A program made the translations under genes and the position numbers. A stretch of DNA of 64,000 nucleotides from Chimonanthus salicifolius. Lineage: Eukaryota > Streptophyta > Magnoliopsida > Laurales > Calycanthaceae. Shown here piece after piece: positions 12,101 through 22,788 of this stretch (position 1 is the stretch's first letter; each line of letters opens with the position of its first letter). Below the pieces are notes generated by a model that ran no database searches, was not told where the DNA came from, and saw nothing but the letters and a program-made list of their open reading frames with translations. The stretch lies in assembly GCA_013350335.1 (NCBI GenBank), contig CM023538.1:55658769-55722768 (forward strand), given 5' to 3'.

Positions 12101-15100
12101 CCCCTGTACTTTAAAGGAATTTTCCCCGCTCCACAAAGACTCCTCTGCCAAAGACCTCTCCAATTCTTCCTCAACCCCAACTCCAATAGTGCTACCCTTC
12201 CCCAAATTCACCCTCAACCTATACACCAATTCGAAGCACCTTAAGATTGCCTTAATATCCCTCATCTCTTCCACTGCAGCTTCGGCAAATAATAAGGCAT
12301 CATCCGCAAAGTGCAAATGGGAAGTCACTATACCATTTTGCGCAACCTCCAAACCCTTAATAATCCTCACCCCTCACCCCTCACCCCTCATCCTTTAATC
12401 CCTTCACAAGCGCCTGGTGTTTCCTCTATGATCCCACCCAAAACTGATCTTAACCTAACCGCTAGGTCCTTAGCAAGCAATTTATATACACACTGGACAA
12501 GGCTAATAGGTCTAAGTGACACAATTCAGATGGCCCTTTCTTCTTTGGAGTCAAGGTAACTAAGGAGTTTTTAAGTTGTTGATAATGTCTCTCCTATGAA
12601 ACTCCTTAAAAAATCTCATAAAATCTCCCTGCAAAATGCTCCTAGCAAGCCTTTATGAATTTAAAATTAAAATCATCAGGACCGGGAGCCTTGTCCCTTT
12701 TTATACTACCAAGCATTTCTCTCCTGTTCCTGAAACTCTCTCTCAAGCCACAACACATCCTCATTTGAAATTTTTCTAAAATCTAATCCATCCAAACTTG
12801 GTCTGCCTCCATTCAAACCCACCCAATCTGTTCTCTCAAAGCTTATTTAGGCAAAGGAAGCACATTTGGCATGCTAGGGACAGATGCTACCTCCCTATGG
12901 ACATAATTAGGACCAGGAGCTTACCTAGAAGGGGACTCCACTACTGCTGGAACCCAAGTTTGTATCCGAAACTCCCATTAGGCTGAAAGAAAAATGAAGA
13001 AACATTAAAAGAGTGTGGCTTAGGAGCAGCCACACCTGGAACATGAGAATGTGGCCGAGGATCCACTAATCCGTGAACACTGATTCGCACATTGACCTCC
13101 ATTGTATGTATCTCCAATATCGAGTTCAGACTAAATGGATCTCCTCTAAGCTGCTGCAGCTCACTGAAACACCCACCACCTGCTGCACTGATCGCTGCCT
13201 GCTCAATTTCCCTGCAAGTCTGCAACACTTGGGTGAGAAGAAAATAAAATAGGAGATGAAGAAGTCAGAGCAATACCAGTCCCTTGGAAAAGGTATCAAA
13301 GGAGAAAGCATGGCATGGAAAGAAGGACGAGTAAGCATCAGGAGAGGAATCAGCAGGAACTGGGGATGAAGACAACCTGGCATGATTACCCACATCGTCA
13401 TCAGAGTGAGGGCAAAGATCTCCAAGAAATAATTCTTCACAGCAGATCTCATTGCATCTTTGGAGTACACCCTCCTGCCATTAACTGACAATATCTTTAT
13501 AGCATTGATTTTTCTCCTCAAATTAGCCATTCAATGATTTTTTTTTTTGTATTCTTATCTCCCTTTATGTGCCATAGTGACTGATTTCTGACGCTATTCA
13601 ATCTCCTACGCTTTCAAACACTCCCATAATCTGATCTTAGACTCCTTGTTCAATCTGATTTCGTCTTCTGTTAGATCCCTAACTTCCTCAATGTCTTCAC
13701 ATGCGCTAACCTCATTTAAAAATCACTCCTTAGTTTCCTTTTGTCGAGCCATTGGCCGATCTATTCCACTCATTAATTCTGATTTTAAGGAGTTTTCATT
13801 TCTTATACAGCACAAAACCCGTCCAACCTTCCACGTTGAAGCTATCTCACTAGTCTTTCACCTCATCCACAAATTCCTTTTTCTCCAACAGAGAATTATT
13901 AAACCAAAAAAGATGGGGTCCCCATCATCCTCCTCTGTATAGAGAAACATTGGCCAATGGTCAGATATTGATCTCCTTAGTTTCATTTGGGAACCATCAC
14001 AAAACATCTCATCCCATTTTAACCGACACCAATAATCTATCCAACCTACTCATAGAAGGCCTTTCTTGTCCAGTAGACCACGTGGAATTACCTCAATTAG
14101 AGGATAGTTAATCAGATGATAATCCCCAATGAATTCCATGAATCTCTTCATAGCTCCAGTTAACCTACCTCCACCCCTACGCTCAGACAGGAACCTAACC
14201 ACTTTAAAATCACCTCCAAGTCTCCTTCCTTCATACAGGTCATTCCAAAAGGCTTTCCTTTTCGAGTCTTCGGCAGGTCCATAAACATTAGTAAACAGGA
14301 CCTCAATGTTCTCTTCAAACAACCACCCCTGAACTGAAATAGATCTGTTATCTATGCGGTGTGAAGAGACCTGCATAACATTCAGCTTCAATGTAATAAG
14401 CAGCCCTCCTGATGCCCTGTTTGAAGGCTTAGAACGCCAATCAACACTTAGAATGTCCCATAAATTCCCTGATTTTTTTTTAACAAGAAGCCTTCTTTTT
14501 TGTTTCTTGCAGCATTACTACATCCGTATTAGATTCTCTTGTTAGTCTTCTAATAGCCTCCTTTTTGTGTTTCAAACCAGCCCCCCTAACATTCCATCTG
14601 AAAAATATGGGCATTTCTTGGAAATTGATTTCCTAGAAGGTTAAATGTTAGTGTGATTCTGACCGTGTCCATTTTGCATGATCATCTGATATGAATGTAG
14701 AGGAAGGGAACAGTTCATGTCATGGTCCTCATGGAGGGCTAGTGGCAAAAGATTTTGCAGAAAATACGTGACATGTTCCACCCTGCAGCAGGGTAGCTCA
14801 ACTCGCAGGTGCTTTGGTTTAGGAACCAGACATCTTAGGTTCGAGTCCTGTAGTAATCTGATGCATGTGGCTTGTGGGGGGTTGTGTGCATCCGGAGTTT
14901 ATCCAACGCCCTCATACTCGGAGAGAGGCGGGGGTCTTGGAGTTCTTCATCATAAAAAAAAGAGTGACATGTTCTAAACTAATTCAATACCAATAGCTTT
15001 TTTCCCTTTATAGAATCTATTCTAGTAAACTTCCTGTTGTCTGCTTATGAACTTTGTAATTGGCTTGATTTTGGCTATGGCTTGCCAAATAGGTGTAATT

Positions 15101-16439
15101 CAAGTAAGAGATGCCTTAATATACTAATCAAAGGTCCATTAGATTATATACCAATGTACAGCTACTGCGTATTGGATCCTAAGCTTTACCTAAAAGATCC
15201 TTTCATGTAATGTGATCTAATTGGCATTTGCTCCATTGGTGGTTTTGTTGATACCAACTTGTTTATTCTTGCCTATACAGGATAGCTATTGCAAGGGCGC
15301 TATATCAAAATTCCTCAATACTGATTTTGGATGAAGCAACATCTGCTTTGGATAACAGGTCTGAGCTACTGGTCAGACAGGCAGTGGAGCGTCTCATGGA
15401 AAATCACACTGTAAGCTGAAGAAATTAATTATCCTTATTGGTTGTATATTTCATATACTTTCAATTTGCTTTTGCCATTATTAAATGTGCTCTGAATTTG
15501 GGCCTAAACATGGATGAGTAGAACTCATAAAGACGACTCCTGATAGATTGGATAAGGCTTCTGCAATGCAATGATCAATGATGACGATGAGAACAACAAT
15601 GACTACTAAATGTTTTCCTGACAATATTTGTCAAAACGGTTGACCTGAAGACTCAAATTCAGCCCATAAATTTTGCCCCCTTCTGTATAACTTATGCAGG
15701 ACTTATTCAGACTGGTTAAGATAACTTGGTCCAACTTCAAGGAAATTATTTATTCATTTTGTCATTCAAGATTGCACTGGGATGTATCTAATAAAATGGT
15801 TAGAAAATTTTTGGGATACCAGGTGGTGAGCCATTATATTTTCAAATGGTCACTTAACTCGAACCTGCAAGCCTTACAGTTTTGACCACTATCACATTAG
15901 ATGTCCATCCAGAAAGCAACTGGAAGTAGGTACGAGATATTAGTTTCTGCATTTTTGTCACAAGTCATTATCAAAGCTAATTGTGGTGATTGATGGGAGC
16001 CTTTTATGATAATTTGGCAGTGGAGTCATAAAAAGCAGTATTTCATCTTGCACGAGTCTCAATTGTTGAATGCGTGATGGTTTATGACTTTATTCTGTCA
16101 AAATATTCAAACCATTTGCAAATGGTTCATTTTGGTAAAACATCCCTTTGTGCCCTGAAGGATTGGACTTTTGGTATTGACATGATTGCAAATTTTGCCG
16201 AGTCAGAGAGTAAACTTATTTGGATTTTTGCTTTTTGATGAACTCCCATCTTTTTCTGTTTTGGCCACTGAACAAAGGGAAATGTGTAGGTTCTTGTGAT
16301 TGCGCATCGCTTGCAAACGATTATGATGGCAGATCGAGTTGTCCTCTTGGATGGTGGAAGGCTACATCACATATCTCACTCGTCTCTTTCTGAAGGTGGA
16401 CATTTTGGACCGATTTTGCCAAGTGGGCTCATCATATGA
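3113..16439 (+). CDS. ABCB29: Half-size ABC transporter, subfamily B (ABCB29-like), C-terminal part
   Basis: Six exons, 3113-3196, 5302-5518, 8519-8604, 9598-9785, 15281-15410 and 16290-16439, join in frame to 284 codons plus TGA. They encode the linker and the complete nucleotide-binding domain of an ABCB transporter. Walker A is GPSGGGKST (exon 2), the Q-loop is LVSQD (exon 3), the signature is LSGGQKQR (exon 4), Walker B is [12 protein letters not shown] (exon 5) and the switch histidine is VIAHRL (exon 6). The segment [19 protein letters not shown] and the short tail ending GLII fit Arabidopsis ABCB29, which is annotated as chloroplast-targeted; the targeting peptide and membrane helices would lie left of the window. 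All introns are GT-AG. No frameshift or stop was found, so the gene looks intact despite five long introns filled with retroelements. The substrate is unknown. Confidence 0.87.
3545..4767 (-). mobile_element. LINE 3' fragment: zf-RVT and RNase H region
   Basis: On the minus strand, near 4590-4700, the sequence reads [13 protein letters not shown], matching the zinc-binding region (zf-RVT) after plant L1 reverse transcriptases. It is followed by RNase H: the stretch with [11 protein letters not shown] near 4070-4120, [13 protein letters not shown] near 3965-4000 and [14 protein letters not shown] near 3895-3940. The RNase H asparates D in YVDG and GDS are kept, but the domain is split into two frames (4182-3997 and 4016-3708). 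The left end is a degenerate T-rich tail. No convincing target duplication was found. The element lies antisense in the first intron of the ABC gene seen here. Confidence 0.82.
4861..5084 (+). repeat. Short insertion ending in trinucleotide repeats, 13-bp duplication
   Basis: The 13-bp word AAGCATGATATCT occurs at 4848-4860 and again at 5085-5097, like a target site duplication. The 224 bases between end in A-rich sequence followed by (AAT)n, (AAC)n, (ATC)n and (ACC)n runs at 5020-5080. This fits a retroposed copy with a simple-repeat tail. The family was not recognised, and a non-homologous duplication is an alternative. Confidence 0.5.
5302..5518 (+). CDS. ABCB29: ABCB29-like exon with Walker A
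   Basis: The acceptor is TTATTAG and the donor GTGAGT. The exon has 217 bp and encodes from [12 protein letters not shown] through the A-loop tyrosine region (FKYEDG), Walker [10 protein letters not shown], to LRLYDPLSG. The last glycine codon is split 1+2 with the next exon. Confidence 0.9.
5565..5807 (-). mobile_element. Very short LINE or SINE-like retroposed fragment with target duplication
   Basis: The 11-bp word TGGATATTGCA flanks the insert at 5554-5564 and 5813-5823; with one mismatch the repeat extends to 16 bp (5549-5564 and 5808-5823). A T run at 5566-5576 marks a poly(A) tail on the minus strand. The 240-bp body resembles LINE 3' untranslated sequence in character, and no protein domain is left. 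It sits in the intron between the Walker A and Q-loop exons. Confidence 0.65.
6100..7194 (-). repeat. Unclassified repeat, possibly a minus-strand LTR
   Basis: No coding domain was recognised. Read on the minus strand, the block starts with TGTTAGATTTC at 7194, has a TATA-like box (TATAAAA, complement of 7084-7090) and an AATAAAA-like signal near 7037, as in the LTRs of copia-type elements. The palindrome TTGCAGATAATCTGCAA occurs near 6781-6797, with a close relative near 6515. No second LTR copy and no clear left end were found, so this stays a guess. Confidence 0.3.
7365..7660 (+). mobile_element. LINE RNase H remnant, sense orientation
   Basis: From about 7383 the plus strand reads [20 protein letters not shown] and then [20 protein letters not shown], the RNase H domain of plant L1 elements, up to a TAG near 7560. 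A frameshifted continuation follows to about 7660. It is the only LINE piece in this gene that runs in the same direction as the host gene. Flanking duplications were not found. Confidence 0.75.
7672..8010 (+). repeat. Ty3/gypsy LTR 5' fragment
   Basis: The stretch starts TGTCACACCCC, followed by AAAATTTCGGGATGTGA, a well-known beginning of plant gypsy LTRs. It runs into AT-rich sequence without a recognisable LTR end (GTGACA). It is taken as a truncated LTR. The right limit is approximate. Confidence 0.5.
8519..8604 (+). CDS. ABCB29: ABCB29-like exon with the Q-loop
   Basis: The acceptor is TTTTACAG and the donor GTGAGT. The 86-bp exon completes the split Gly codon and encodes [20 protein letters not shown] and then LVSQDI, the Q-loop. 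Confidence 0.9.
8605..9597. other. ABCB29: ABCB29-like intron without recognised elements
   Basis: This 993-bp intron starts GTGAGT and ends after a pyrimidine-rich tract (9549-9569). No repeat or coding segment was recognised in it. Confidence 0.6.
9598..9785 (+). CDS. ABCB29: ABCB29-like exon with the ABC signature
   Basis: The acceptor is GCATCAG after a long T tract. The donor GTGGAA fits the consensus poorly. The 188-bp exon encodes [16 protein letters not shown] through LLSGGQKQ, with the following Arg codon split 2+1 across the 5.5-kb intron. Confidence 0.9.
9997..14691 (-). mobile_element. Near-complete but decayed L1-type LINE (EN-RT-RNase H)
   Basis: On the minus strand the order is that of a plant L1 ORF2. 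The endonuclease opens with RWNVRG near 14600 and continues MLQETK near 14510, FTNVYGP near 14280 and GGDFKVVRF near 14210. A linker follows (13530-13430). The RT keeps FADDALLF near 12300, the thumb [18 protein letters not shown] near 12000, a zf-RVT-like block (11172-10816) and RNase H with SNEAELLGI near 10530. A poly(A) tail is seen as the T run at 9995-10005. Many stops and frameshifts break it. The 9-bp word TCATCTGAT is found at 9988-9996 and 14692-14700 and may be the target duplication. If so, the copy begins at the endonuclease and lacks ORF1. It lies antisense in the 5.5-kb intron of the ABC gene. Confidence 0.85.
14779..14963 (+). mobile_element. tRNA-derived SINE (family C) with target duplication
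   Basis: The element is flanked by the 11-bp direct repeat GTGACATGTTC at 14768-14778 and 14964-14974. It contains a box A-like GGTAGCTCAACTCG and a near-perfect box B AGGTTCGAGTCC, the split RNA polymerase III promoter of a tRNA. It ends in an A-rich tail. The 3' body differs from the SINE families elsewhere in the window. It lies about 90 bp beyond the 5' end of the decayed LINE, inside the ABC gene intron. Confidence 0.88.
15281..15410 (+). CDS. ABCB29: ABCB29-like exon with Walker B
   Basis: The acceptor is CCTATACAG and the donor GTAAGC. The 130-bp exon encodes [20 protein letters not shown] and the D-loop SALD, and ends VERLMENHT in phase 0. Confidence 0.92.
15411..16289. other. ABCB29: Last ABCB29-like intron, no element recognised
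   Basis: This 879-bp intron begins GTAAGC and ends ATGTGTAG. It holds no recognisable repeat or coding segment. Confidence 0.6.
16290..16439 (+). CDS. ABCB29: ABCB29-like last exon with the switch histidine
   Basis: The acceptor is ATGTGTAG. The exon encodes [20 protein letters not shown] and a short variable tail ending LPSGLII, then TGA at 16437-16439. The next few hundred bases up to about 16.8 kb presumably hold the 3' untranslated region, but no polyadenylation site could be fixed. Confidence 0.9.
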   Translation, partial: VLVIAHRLQTIMMADRVVLLDGGRLHHISHSSLSEGGHFGPILPSGLII

Positions 16440-17876
16440 TCATTCAAGAGAATGACACTATTACCATAGCAATTAGTGGTGAAATTTGAGGGGCTTTAGA
16501 TTTTCTTTTGGTTAGCATATCATCATCTTCCATTATATTAGGTGAGCTTTCTTCTTGTTAATCAGCTCTATCATCCCTGTTATGCATGCATAATTCGTAT
16601 GAAGCGTTTTAGGTGTGATGCTTCTTTTCTCTGCTTCTGTAAATGTTAATGAATGCTTGTAATCATCGTGGCCAAGGTGGGATGCAAGGCAGCTGCTGGA
16701 AAGAGCAGTAGTTTTCCATCTCTCTTTTCTTTTTCATTTTTCTTTTAGAATTTTCTTGTTTTATTTTTATCATACTAGGTCTCAACATTAGTAAAATCAT
16801 TAGCCATTTTACACTCACGCTCTGTGATGTACTTCCATTTTCAAGATGCTTGAAGCAAGCGCTAATCTAGGGTTTTGTTGGTGCTAAAGCACATTGGGTT
16901 TCAATAGGTAGATCTAATTAAAGAAAAGTAGAATTCTTTGTTAGTCTTTTAGGCCAACACTTTATCAGTGCAGCCATAGGCAGTTCATCAACATAGGGCA
17001 TGCATCAATCAGTCCAATTGGTAAAGTAGCAGCACATTGACCTTTTACAACCTGCTTAGGTTTTAAGTGTAATATCAACACAAGAGGAGACTCTAAACAG
17101 TGGCAATTCATGGCAACACTATGGAGGTAGAAATTATCTTTTGTCGCTGATTTGCCTTGGAATCTTAGATATGACTATCACTGTGTATATAACATGGGGA
17201 TGATTCTCACAATTTAAAGAAAGAGTGGATCTAGCTTCTTGTTCATAGTTCAAAAGCTCGAAACTTCTTGGGCAAGATTTTGGTTTTGACTAAAACTCGA
17301 AATCCTACCGAGTCGAATCAACTCAAACCAAGTCACTGAGTTTTCTAGGTCTTTAAACTATGCCCTTGTTGATGTGTCTTAGACCTCGAGGAGAACTGAT
17401 TGATTTTGCAGGTCTCTTAATATAACCAAGCAACCTTATCCTTCTAATGCAGGCTGCACATCAACTCTTTGAGGCTTCACACCTATGAAATATATACAAG
17501 AAAAATAGTCTCTTACAGTTTTGTCATTGATGATAATGTTAGCATGTCGATTGTTAAGAAGTTGAGAAGTACAGCGAGAAGATCGATCTGTGCTATTGAA
17601 GGAAATAGTGGACTAATGACTGGTGGATTTGCATTACCCCATGTACTTGTGCTACTGTGATGATGATAATGATAATGATGATGATGCGGAGAGCAAAACA
17701 CTCTCTTTTCCTCTTCATTCTTGCTTGAGCAAAGTTAATATAGCCGACCTCGTCAAAACTATTCAATGGAGCATACAAGGACTAGTAGATTTTGGTAGTC
17801 ATCTATTGGTTCTTGTCAAGGGGCTTAAAATGGAAGATTGGTTGGGCCAGATGGTCTCTAAAGCTTATATTTTTTC
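16440..17876. other. Downstream region of the ABC gene, probable 3' UTR then intergenic
   Basis: No gene is supported. The first few hundred bases probably contain the 3' untranslated region of the ABC transporter gene. A degenerate (GAT)n/(AAT)n microsatellite lies at about 17660-17690. Short open frames here have no recognisable content. Confidence 0.5.
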
Positions 17877-18010
17877 ATCTCTTTTTTTTTTTTTAAGACC
17901 AAGGTATCCAAACAGTTCCATCTAAATTTTTCACGCGTCCCATCTGACTAATCTTCAGAGTATGTATAAAACTCTCAACCGTACACGCTGGGTACATAAC
18001 TAATAAGAGT
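17877..18010 (-). repeat. SINE family B, 3' end fragment
   Basis: On the minus strand the sequence runs GATTAGTCAGATGGGACGCG and then GGATACCTTGGTCTT into a poly(A) tail (T run 17881-17893). The same end is seen in the copies at 23720, 41066 and 63444. The tRNA-related head is not recognisable here. Confidence 0.5.
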
Positions 18011-18895
18011 GACTCTTTTTGTATTAATGGGAGCTTAATCCCAAGACATTCAAATGACTATTTTCATGAAATTAGCATTTTTAGATGCTCGTCTTGTCCG
18101 ACCAAGGACTTGCCAAACCAAACCTAGGTTTTAATTCAAAGTATGGAATAATTGTATTTGTTTAATCTCTTCTTTGCACCATACTTTTAAAAGAGTAAAA
18201 ATTCACCTCTCACAAATAAAAAGTGCATATATGGAATTTATAGATGGTTAATTAAAAAATAGTCAACAGATATGAAATACTTATTTTTAAGGTATTTCGA
18301 AGAAGTTTTAATATTTCTGATTTATCTGAAAAACATTTTGATCTTCTTACAAGTGCTTTATAAAGATAGCCTTTCTATTATTCTAATTGGGCATGTACCA
18401 TCTAGCATTTTTAAATATTGAAGGCAGCATGGAGATAGGAAATTCACTTAATTTCAAACTTTTAAGATAGTCTCAAATGTTGTTGCATATTTGTAATTAG
18501 ACTTGCATGGACTCGACTGAAGCTAGGGTTAGATCGAAGATCACCTGCATTTGAGGTCAGGTTGGTTCAAATTTTGAAGACCCAAGATTTTTTTGGGTCA
18601 GGTTGGGTTAATGGGACAAAAACTCGAGACTTTGAAATATTTTAATATAATATGTAATCTTTTATATATAATTATATAAAGACACTTTATTAATCTTAAT
18701 TGTCTCTCACTTGAAATGTATAGGATTTTTCTTTATTTTGGACCTCTTCAGTTTCATCTTTTATTTATTTTGTCTCTTTTGGGAGTTTTCATTTATTTTT
18801 TTTCCATTTCTGGATTGATTATAGAATTGTCTTATGATTGTTGATTTTTTGGAAACCTATTGACATTGTTGTTTAATTGAGTTTGGAACAGGTTG
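18011..18895. other. AT-rich intergenic, nothing recognised
   Basis: No gene, RNA or clear repeat could be supported in this AT-rich stretch. Confidence 0.4.
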
Positions 18896-18903
18896 ATTAA
18901 AGG

Positions 18904-19087
18904 CAGGGGTAGAAATCTCGGTATTGGTCGAGATATCGGTCTATAAATTTCTCTCTCCTATTTTTATTTTTTTACAAAAATCACCAATATCGGCCGATAT
19001 GTATCGGATATCGGCCGAGATATCAAAATTTTAAAAATTGAGATATCTCGGCCGATACGAAATGTATCGGCAAGATTATTACCCCTG
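18904..19087. mobile_element. hAT-type MITE with 8-bp target duplication
   Basis: The element is 184 bp, starting CAGGGGTAGAAATCT and ending with the inverted complement of CAGGGGTAATAATCT. It is flanked by the perfect 8-bp direct repeat ATTAAAGG at 18896-18903 and 19088-19095. Eight-bp duplications and CAGGG termini are typical of hAT transposons. The interior carries no coding sequence but several ATATCGGCCGATA-like palindromes. A diverged relative lies at 52573-52779. Confidence 0.88.
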
Positions 19088-19095
19088 ATTAAAGG

Positions 19096-20902
19096 TAATA
19101 GCAAACTTCTTCCTTTAAGTAAATATGATTATACTTGAATATTTAATTAAATTTTTTACAAAAATAGAAGAAATGAATTGAATTAAAAATATTTTTAATA
19201 GAAAATAAAAGCAAGGAGGGCCTTGTTTTATATGTAGAGGCATTGAGTTAGGGGCAATGACTTAGAATCTTTGGACTTACGGTAGGGTATTATTGAGTAG
19301 AATCATTGACCCAAGAAAACAGGATACATATGGGTGTCTTAAATCTTAATTTCAAGTTGGGTTGGATTTGGGTTTTGGGCTCCTCTATTTAATTCGACCA
19401 CTTATTTTTATCATATTAGATCAAATTAAAATTTATTAAAATTCATGACTTAACCCTTCGAGTTTAGATTGAATTGAATCCATTTATGGGTCTAAATAAG
19501 AAAGTGCATAGGAGAGTGGAGTTTACTTGGCTAGGGGAGTGTTATTATGTCCATTAAGGAAGGCAAGAGTTAGAAATTATGGGTGAATGAGGATGGAAAT
19601 ATGTTAGGATAAAAACATTAGACATATTGAATGTTTATTTTTGAGAAAATTAGCTTAGGTTTTTAGTTATAAATTTTGGGTCAAAATCTAAGAAATTACT
19701 AAACTGTTTAAACTTGGACAAAATTTGAATAACTTCTCAAATTTCAAATGAAATCCGATAGATTTCGGCCGATACAATTTAAAAAAAAAATTATTGATAG
19801 TTTTTACATTGATATTTTGACCCAAACTGAGGCTGAAAAATTTTAGCTAAAACTTTGGATTTTAACTGAAATTTGTAACTGAAGTTATAAAAAGTATGAA
19901 ACCAAAACATAAAAAAGGTCAAAAGAAACCAAACCTGAAAAGGCGGTGCAACTTTTGGCCTTTGATAATGTTAAAAAATAAAACTTTTGGCCTTTCGTGG
20001 AAATCCACTAGAAAAAATGTGGCGGGTGTGCATTTGTGGAATTGGGTGTAATTTCCGGGACATAAATAGGTACTTTCTAATTTCATAAATTTCTGCAGAA
20101 AAATTGGAAATTTAAAAATTTGGAAGGAAAAAAAAATTTTAAAAGAGAAGAAAATGATATTGCAATAACTAGGGCTAAAACTCTAAAGAGTTTAAATTTG
20201 TGAAAAAATCAATAACACGTTTTTATATTTTCTGAAATTCAAGTAATATCAAGTCAATTTGATTCAGCTCAAGTTGATTTTAAATTTCTTTATCCAGTCT
20301 AATATGAATTTCATATGAAGTTTTTTCTAACCGAATCTGACTTTAAATTTACAAATACATAACCCAGCTTATGGATTTTTCAAGTCGAATTACAAACTAG
20401 GAAGAAGCTTCACCCTTGATTCAAAATGTATTCTATATTTAGAAAGTTAAATTCGAATCCCTTCGATTCCAAGATTTCAATTTTCAAAAAGAAAAAATGA
20501 GTTATGGGACAACCTTAATGACCTAGTTCTTAGTGCCATGGAAACGAATCTTTTGCTCATCATATAATTAATGATGAATCTAATATTGTATTAAAATAGT
20601 ATCATAATAAAGTGTCAGTCTTCTCAACTTATAAAGAAATAATATGCTGATTTTTCCCATTAAAATAGAATATCTGTTGTGCATTAGCTCATGTCACTAC
20701 AATTGAAGGGGGAAAAAGTCTTAATGATTAAGACATTTCCCTGATCCCAATTCCATTGTTTCTCCATGAGAATTATAAATAGAATTGTCTTCTACTTTGG
20801 ATGAGGATAACTTCTCCTGTTATTCTAGAAACCATTCAGAATGTAAATCACCATTAATAAAAACCTAATTTTAAGTGCTGACACAGGTTAAGCATGAGTA
20901 AT
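19096..20902. other. AT-rich intergenic, nothing recognised
   Basis: No supported gene or RNA. The sequence is strongly AT-rich with long runs of A and T. Confidence 0.4.
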
Positions 20903-20914
20903 TTATTCATTCAA

Positions 20915-21082
20915 TATCTATATAGATGTAGTTTAACTGTTTACCTCTCACTTCATGAAGTGGAATGTTGCGGGTTCGAACCCCCATGACTTAAGTTTAT
21001 TGTGTCTTACGGTAGTGGACTCATCCGTAGGAGTTTTAATAGAACTGGGTTTAAGTTTATCACACATTAATCTAAAAAAAAA
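20915..21082 (+). mobile_element. tRNA-derived SINE (family A) with target duplication
   Basis: Flanked by the 12-bp repeat TTATTCATTCAA at 20903-20914 and 21083-21094. Box A-like TAGTTTAACTG and a canonical box B GGGTTCGAACCC are present. The 3' end reads TTAATAGAACTGGGTTTAAG and then a poly(A) tail. The 3' ending is the same subtype as in the copy at 51728-51889. Confidence 0.87.
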
Positions 21083-21094
21083 TTATTCATTCAA

Positions 21095-22780
21095 CAGTGG
21101 GTTCAATAGCTTTACAAGTTTTTGAAAAAAAACTAAAAACTAAGAAAAAAATGAGATATTTATAATAAAAATTGTGGATTTTATGGGTATTAAAGTCTTG
21201 TCTAGTTTTTTTTTTCTTTTGTGTAAAACCTTTGTCCTCAGTTATTATTTTTTATAGTAGAGTGATATCTTAACTTATTCTAGAATCTAGACCCTTGATG
21301 TACTCTTCTTCCTTTGAGAGGTTGAATGAGGACAATTGTAGATGTTTCAAGACCACTCCAAGAAATGTAGGCCCCACTCTAGATTCTAGAAGTGAACAAG
21401 GGAAGAAACTACAAGAGGATTGAGAAAGTAATTGGACCAATAGATGAAAAAAGTTTCTCCCCTTTAAAGAAAGTAAATAGTTCTTAATGCCAAGGAATCT
21501 CCATCCTTCAATTTCAACAAAAGGCTCCTCATTATGTCCAAAATTCTCTTTCAACATTGAGAGTTACAACCTCCTAGAAAGTTTTATTTTTAATTTTTTT
21601 TTTTATACAACAAATTTGTAAAAGATTGGTAGTGGAGATGACTGAGCATCAAGTATAGAAAAGTAGATAAGTTTACACATTGTTAGACTATGTGGAACTT
21701 AATCATTTCAGATATATTGTAAATTATCCGAGATATTTAACTATAAGCTAAAAGATGTGTATAGAAGGTTTCAAAGAAGGAAAAGCCTTTAGCTTCGAAA
21801 TAGCAACAACAAATAGTTAGGAGTAAAGGACGAGATTTGGGCATTGGAGGAGAAGAAGAAAACAATGTAAAGTCGCTTCTCTTTAGTGTCTACTTGCTTT
21901 CTTATAAAAGAGATTGAGATTCAAGTCTCCCAGCATTTATGAGTGTTTATTATGAGAATTTTTCAGTAGTTATTTATCTATGTTTTAATTTTATATAGGG
22001 TTAGTAATTTTTTATTCGGTCCGTGAATCTGACCGACTTAATTAAAAGAAAGGGTTTGAATCATGTGTTTTTTTTTTTAAAAAAGAGAGAGTCTAAATGG
22101 ATCTGATCTAAAATAAATTTTAATCAAATAGGATAGAGGGATTTCAAATCTAAACTCAACTCAACTCGAATTGAATTAAAATTACTAATGTACAAAATTA
22201 CACTGATGGCTCCACTTCAAAATTGACTAGCCTCAAAGTGAGTCGAATAAGATGTTAGAAAGAAAAGCAAATGAGAAGACTATTAAGGGGAATGTGACAG
22301 GAAAGGAGTAAGGCCAAAACCCTTTGTACGAGGTGCAAAAGTCTTGGTTCTCAAGGGAAAATCAATAAAGGTGATGAAGCTTCTCCTGTCTGAAAATGGA
22401 GTACACCGCTAAACTATTTGGTTATTTTTATTTTATTTTCACCTATTAATTTTAGCTTATGTATAAGTTAAAAAATCTTATTCTATTGTCTCGATTTTCC
22501 ATCTCCTAATAAGTAATATGCTCATATGAAAAGGGAGCCCTTTAATCTTTCATCTTCTATTAAAAATAAGGTTTATCTCATTTTCTATTTTTAAATTTTT
22601 TTATATAAGTTCGGGTAGTCGGATCGGATTGAATATAATAAACTTTGAGAGGGTCTGGTCGGACCGGATTGGATCAATTCACACAGAAAATATGTTACTG
22701 TCTATAGTCAACTCAACTCGACCCATTGTCATCCTTAGTTTCTTTATTGGTCCTTTTTTTTTTTTTCAATTGAAGCAATC
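21095..22780. other. AT-rich intergenic, nothing recognised
   Basis: No gene, RNA gene or defined repeat could be supported. Confidence 0.4.
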
Positions 22781-22788
22781 AGAAATAC

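Noticed and set aside
17469..17925. Overlapping small open frames after the ABC gene
   Set aside because: They run through a GAT/AAT microsatellite, have no homology I can recognise and no splice context.
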